Below, one piece after another: positions 13,353 through 15,250 of a stretch of DNA of 15,250 nucleotides. This stretch comes from Allomuricauda sp. Lineage in GTDB: Bacteria > Bacteroidota > Bacteroidia > Flavobacteriales > Flavobacteriaceae. Each line of letters opens with the position of its first letter. Position 1 is the stretch's first letter. Both the position numbers and the translations under genes were made by a program. The notes beneath the pieces were generated by a model that was given only the letters and a program-made list of their open reading frames with translations, was not told where the DNA came from and did no database searches. The stretch lies in assembly GCA_028289745.1 (NCBI GenBank), contig JANQOD010000076.1, forward strand, positions 1-15,250, given 5' to 3'.

Positions 13353-15250
13353 ATGCAATTGAACCCAAACGATTTATCGCTTTTAGAAAAATTCAATCGC
13401 ACCCAGAAAAGTTTCCCTAAAAATAAGACAATCATAACATTGTTTTTAGAGAAGGCAAACCGATTTCCTGAGCATACGGCCGTAGTTTTCTATGATAATG
13501 AACTGACTTACCGTCAACTCGATACACTTTCAGATCAGTTTGCAAATTATTTGCAAAAAAAACACAATGTAAAAGCGGGTGATCATGTTGGCCTTATACT
13601 GGAACGAAGCGAGAATCTAGTCGTCGGTATTCTCGGCATTCTCAAAGCAGGTGGTGCCTATGTACCCATTGATAATAAAAACTCGCCACAAAGAATAGAA
13701 TATATCCAAAATGACTGTAACTGCATGGTAACAGTCGATGATTACCTACTAAATGAATTTCAAAAAAATAAAGCGAAATATGCTGGCGCCAAGCCTGATT
13801 ACTCCGTAAGTCCTGATGATTTGGCGTATATCATCTATACTTCTGGCACTACGGGAAATCCGAAGGGAGTAATGGTGCAACACGATACTGTTGTCAATCT
13901 GATCTTTTCGCTGACACATTTTTATCAAATTGACGAATCAGACAAAACTTTGTTGTTCTCAAACTATTTTTTTGATGCCTCCGTAGAACAAATGTTCCTT
14001 GCCTTATTGAATGGGGGTACCCTGATCATAATTGACAATAAAGACATCAGAGACCATGTATTGCCCTCTTTGATAGAGAAATATGGGGTTACCCACCTAG
14101 AGGCAACGCCTAGTTATTTAGAAACCCTACCTAATCTCTCACATTTAGCCAACCTAAAAAGAGTAGTTGCCGGAGGGGAGGTTTGTTCTCCAAAATTAGC
14201 TGAAAGAATGGCCAAGCATTGCAACTTCTATAATGTTTATGGGCCAACAGAAAATACCGTGACATCAACAATATTCAAATACGGTCATGAATATGTAGAA
14301 AACAGATTGCCCATAGGAAAGCCGATTAACAATGTAAAGGTCTATATTCTCTCAGATACACTGAATTTAATGCCCGTAGGAGAAGTTGGGGAATTATACT
14401 TGGCAGGAAACGGATTAACACGAGGATACTTGAACCTTCCTGATTTAACTTCAGAAAAATTTGTGACCAACCCTTTCGAACCAACTGAAAAACTGTATAG
14501 AACTGGCGATTTGGCCAAATGGAGAAAAGATGGAAATCTTGAGTTTATCGGTCGTAAAGACGATCAAATAAAGATAAGGGGCCATCGTATTGAATTAGGT
14601 GAAATAGAATCGGTACTCCATTCCATTGAAACAATAGAACGTTCCATAGTGGTTCTTGACAATAAATCAGAAAAAGACCAGACACTTGTCGCCTACATCA
14701 AACCATCGGGCACTGAAAGGAATACAGAGGCCGTAGCGGATATATTGTCCAAACAACTTCAAGAGTATATGGTTCCCAGAATCATAATGTGGGTAGATAA
14801 TTTTCCCTTGACCCCAAATGGAAAAATAGACAAGAAAAATTTGCCGGTTCCTGAATACGAAAGACCCTTCTCCGCCCCAATATATAAAAAGCCCCGCACG
14901 GCCTTAGAAAAGGAAATTGCCAAGGTATGGATTGAAATCTTGTTCATTCCCAAAATCGGGATAGATGACAATTTTTTTGAAATGGGAGGCAATTCATTAT
15001 TGACGCAAAGATTGGCTTCAAGACTAACTCAACAACTGGACAAAAAAATTCCTGTTACCAAAATATACCAAAATCCGACCATAGCCCTACTCTCTGAATT
15101 CTTGAAAAAGGAAGACCGCAAAAAAAGTGGGATCAAAAAAACAAGAAAGAAAAAAGGAAGACCAAGAAGGGATATTGCCGTCATTGGCATGGCAGGAAGG
15201 TTTCCAGGTGCAAAAAACATTGATGAACTATGGGAGGTTCTTAAAAATGG
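13353..15250 (+). CDS. Hybrid NRPS/PKS, N-terminal A-PCP-KS part, 3' end missing
   Basis: The first 632 residues of a modular synthase. The ATG at 13353 (MQLNPNDLSLLEKF) opens a frame that reaches the right edge with no stop. Residues ~30-500 are an adenylation domain: LTYRQLD (A1-like), LKAGGAYVPID (A2), YTSGTTGNPKG (A3, 162-172), FDASVEQMF (A4, from 207), YGPTEN (A5, 296-301), YRTGDLAKW (A7), GRKDDQIKIRGHRIELGEIE (A8) and NGKIDK with the catalytic Lys491 (A10). A carrier protein follows with DDNFFEMGGNSLL, phosphopantetheine site Ser548. A basic linker (585-606) leads into the start of a ketosynthase (DIAVIGMAGRFPGAKNIDEL from 607). No condensation domain precedes the A domain, so this looks like a loading module giving an aminoacyl starter to a polyketide module. 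The product is unknown. Confidence 0.93.
   Translation, partial: MQLNPNDLSLLEKFNRTQKSFPKNKTIITLFLEKANRFPEHTAVVFYDNELTYRQLDTLSDQFANYLQKKHNVKAGDHVGLILERSENLVVGILGILKAGGAYVPIDNKNSPQRIEYIQNDCNCMVTVDDYLLNEFQKNKAKYAGAKPDYSVSPDDLAYIIYTSGTTGNPKGVMVQHDTVVNLIFSLTHFYQIDESDKTLLFSNYFFDASVEQMFLALLNGGTLIIIDNKDIRDHVLPSLIEKYGVTHLEATPSYLETLPNLSHLANLKRVVAGGEVCSPKLAERMAKHCNFYNVYGPTENTVTSTIFKYGHEYVENRLPIGKPINNVKVYILSDTLNLMPVGEVGELYLAGNGLTRGYLNLPDLTSEKFVTNPFEPTEKLYRTGDLAKWRKDGNLEFIGRKDDQIKIRGHRIELGEIESVLHSIETIERSIVVLDNKSEKDQTLVAYIKPSGTERNTEAVADILSKQLQEYMVPRIIMWVDNFPLTPNGKIDKKNLPVPEYERPFSAPIYKKPRTALEKEIAKVWIEILFIPKIGIDDNFFEMGGNSLLTQRLASRLTQQLDKKIPVTKIYQNPTIALLSEFLKKEDRKKSGIKKTRKKKGRPRRDIAVIGMAGRFPGAKNIDELWEVLKN

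Noticed and set aside
14759..15220. Two minus-strand frames (14759-14992 and 15029-15220) opposite the synthase
   Set aside because: Both lie antisense to the continuous NRPS/PKS frame with intact A, PCP and KS motifs and show no domain of their own.

Overview
The window looks like a chromosomal segment of a marine Flavobacteriaceae (Bacteroidota). Three things point there. The block phoH-purC / SAM-hydrolase-like gene-monooxygenase-gldFG-dnaN is, from memory, a familiar flavobacterial gene order. It includes the gliding-motility genes gldF/gldG. Several gene starts are preceded by Bacteroidota-type TAnnTTTG -7 boxes rather than strong Shine-Dalgarno sites. I cannot name the genus.

Layout, left to right. 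(1) 1-3337, minus strand: a transport module read right to left. A small IS1-InsA-like zinc-ribbon/helix-turn-helix protein is followed by an outer-membrane porin-like protein, a DUF4212 small symporter subunit and a VC_2705-type sodium:solute symporter that runs off the left edge. It probably imports acetate or another small organic acid, with the zinc-ribbon protein a candidate regulator. (2) 3475-5390, minus strand: phoH and purC as a tightly spaced pair. (3) 5516-9044, plus strand, divergent from phoH: a SAM hydroxide adenosyltransferase (DUF62) family protein, an ABM-family monooxygenase and a GldF-GldG fusion, joined by 4-base ATGA overlaps. dnaN follows from its own putative promoter and ends in a clear hairpin terminator at 10295-10325. 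(4) 10324-12164: a small DUF4870 membrane protein (minus) and mnmE (plus). (5) 12165-15250, plus strand: a visibly AT-richer, accessory-looking region. A class I methyltransferase is followed, after a repeat-rich leader, by the start of a hybrid NRPS/PKS whose visible order is adenylation domain, carrier protein, ketosynthase, cut off at the right edge.

The housekeeping part (purine synthesis, replication clamp, tRNA modification, PhoH ATPase) is ordinary. Most of the novelty lies in the following: the edge of the NRPS/PKS cluster, which has no condensation domain before its first adenylation domain; the fusion of two normally separate gliding genes; a DUF62 protein in which two of three catalytic-triad positions appear replaced; and a transposase-derived DNA-binding protein next to a transport operon with direct repeats in its promoter region. 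I see no tRNA, rRNA, CRISPR array or complete insertion sequence. No stretch over 300 bases lacks a gene.
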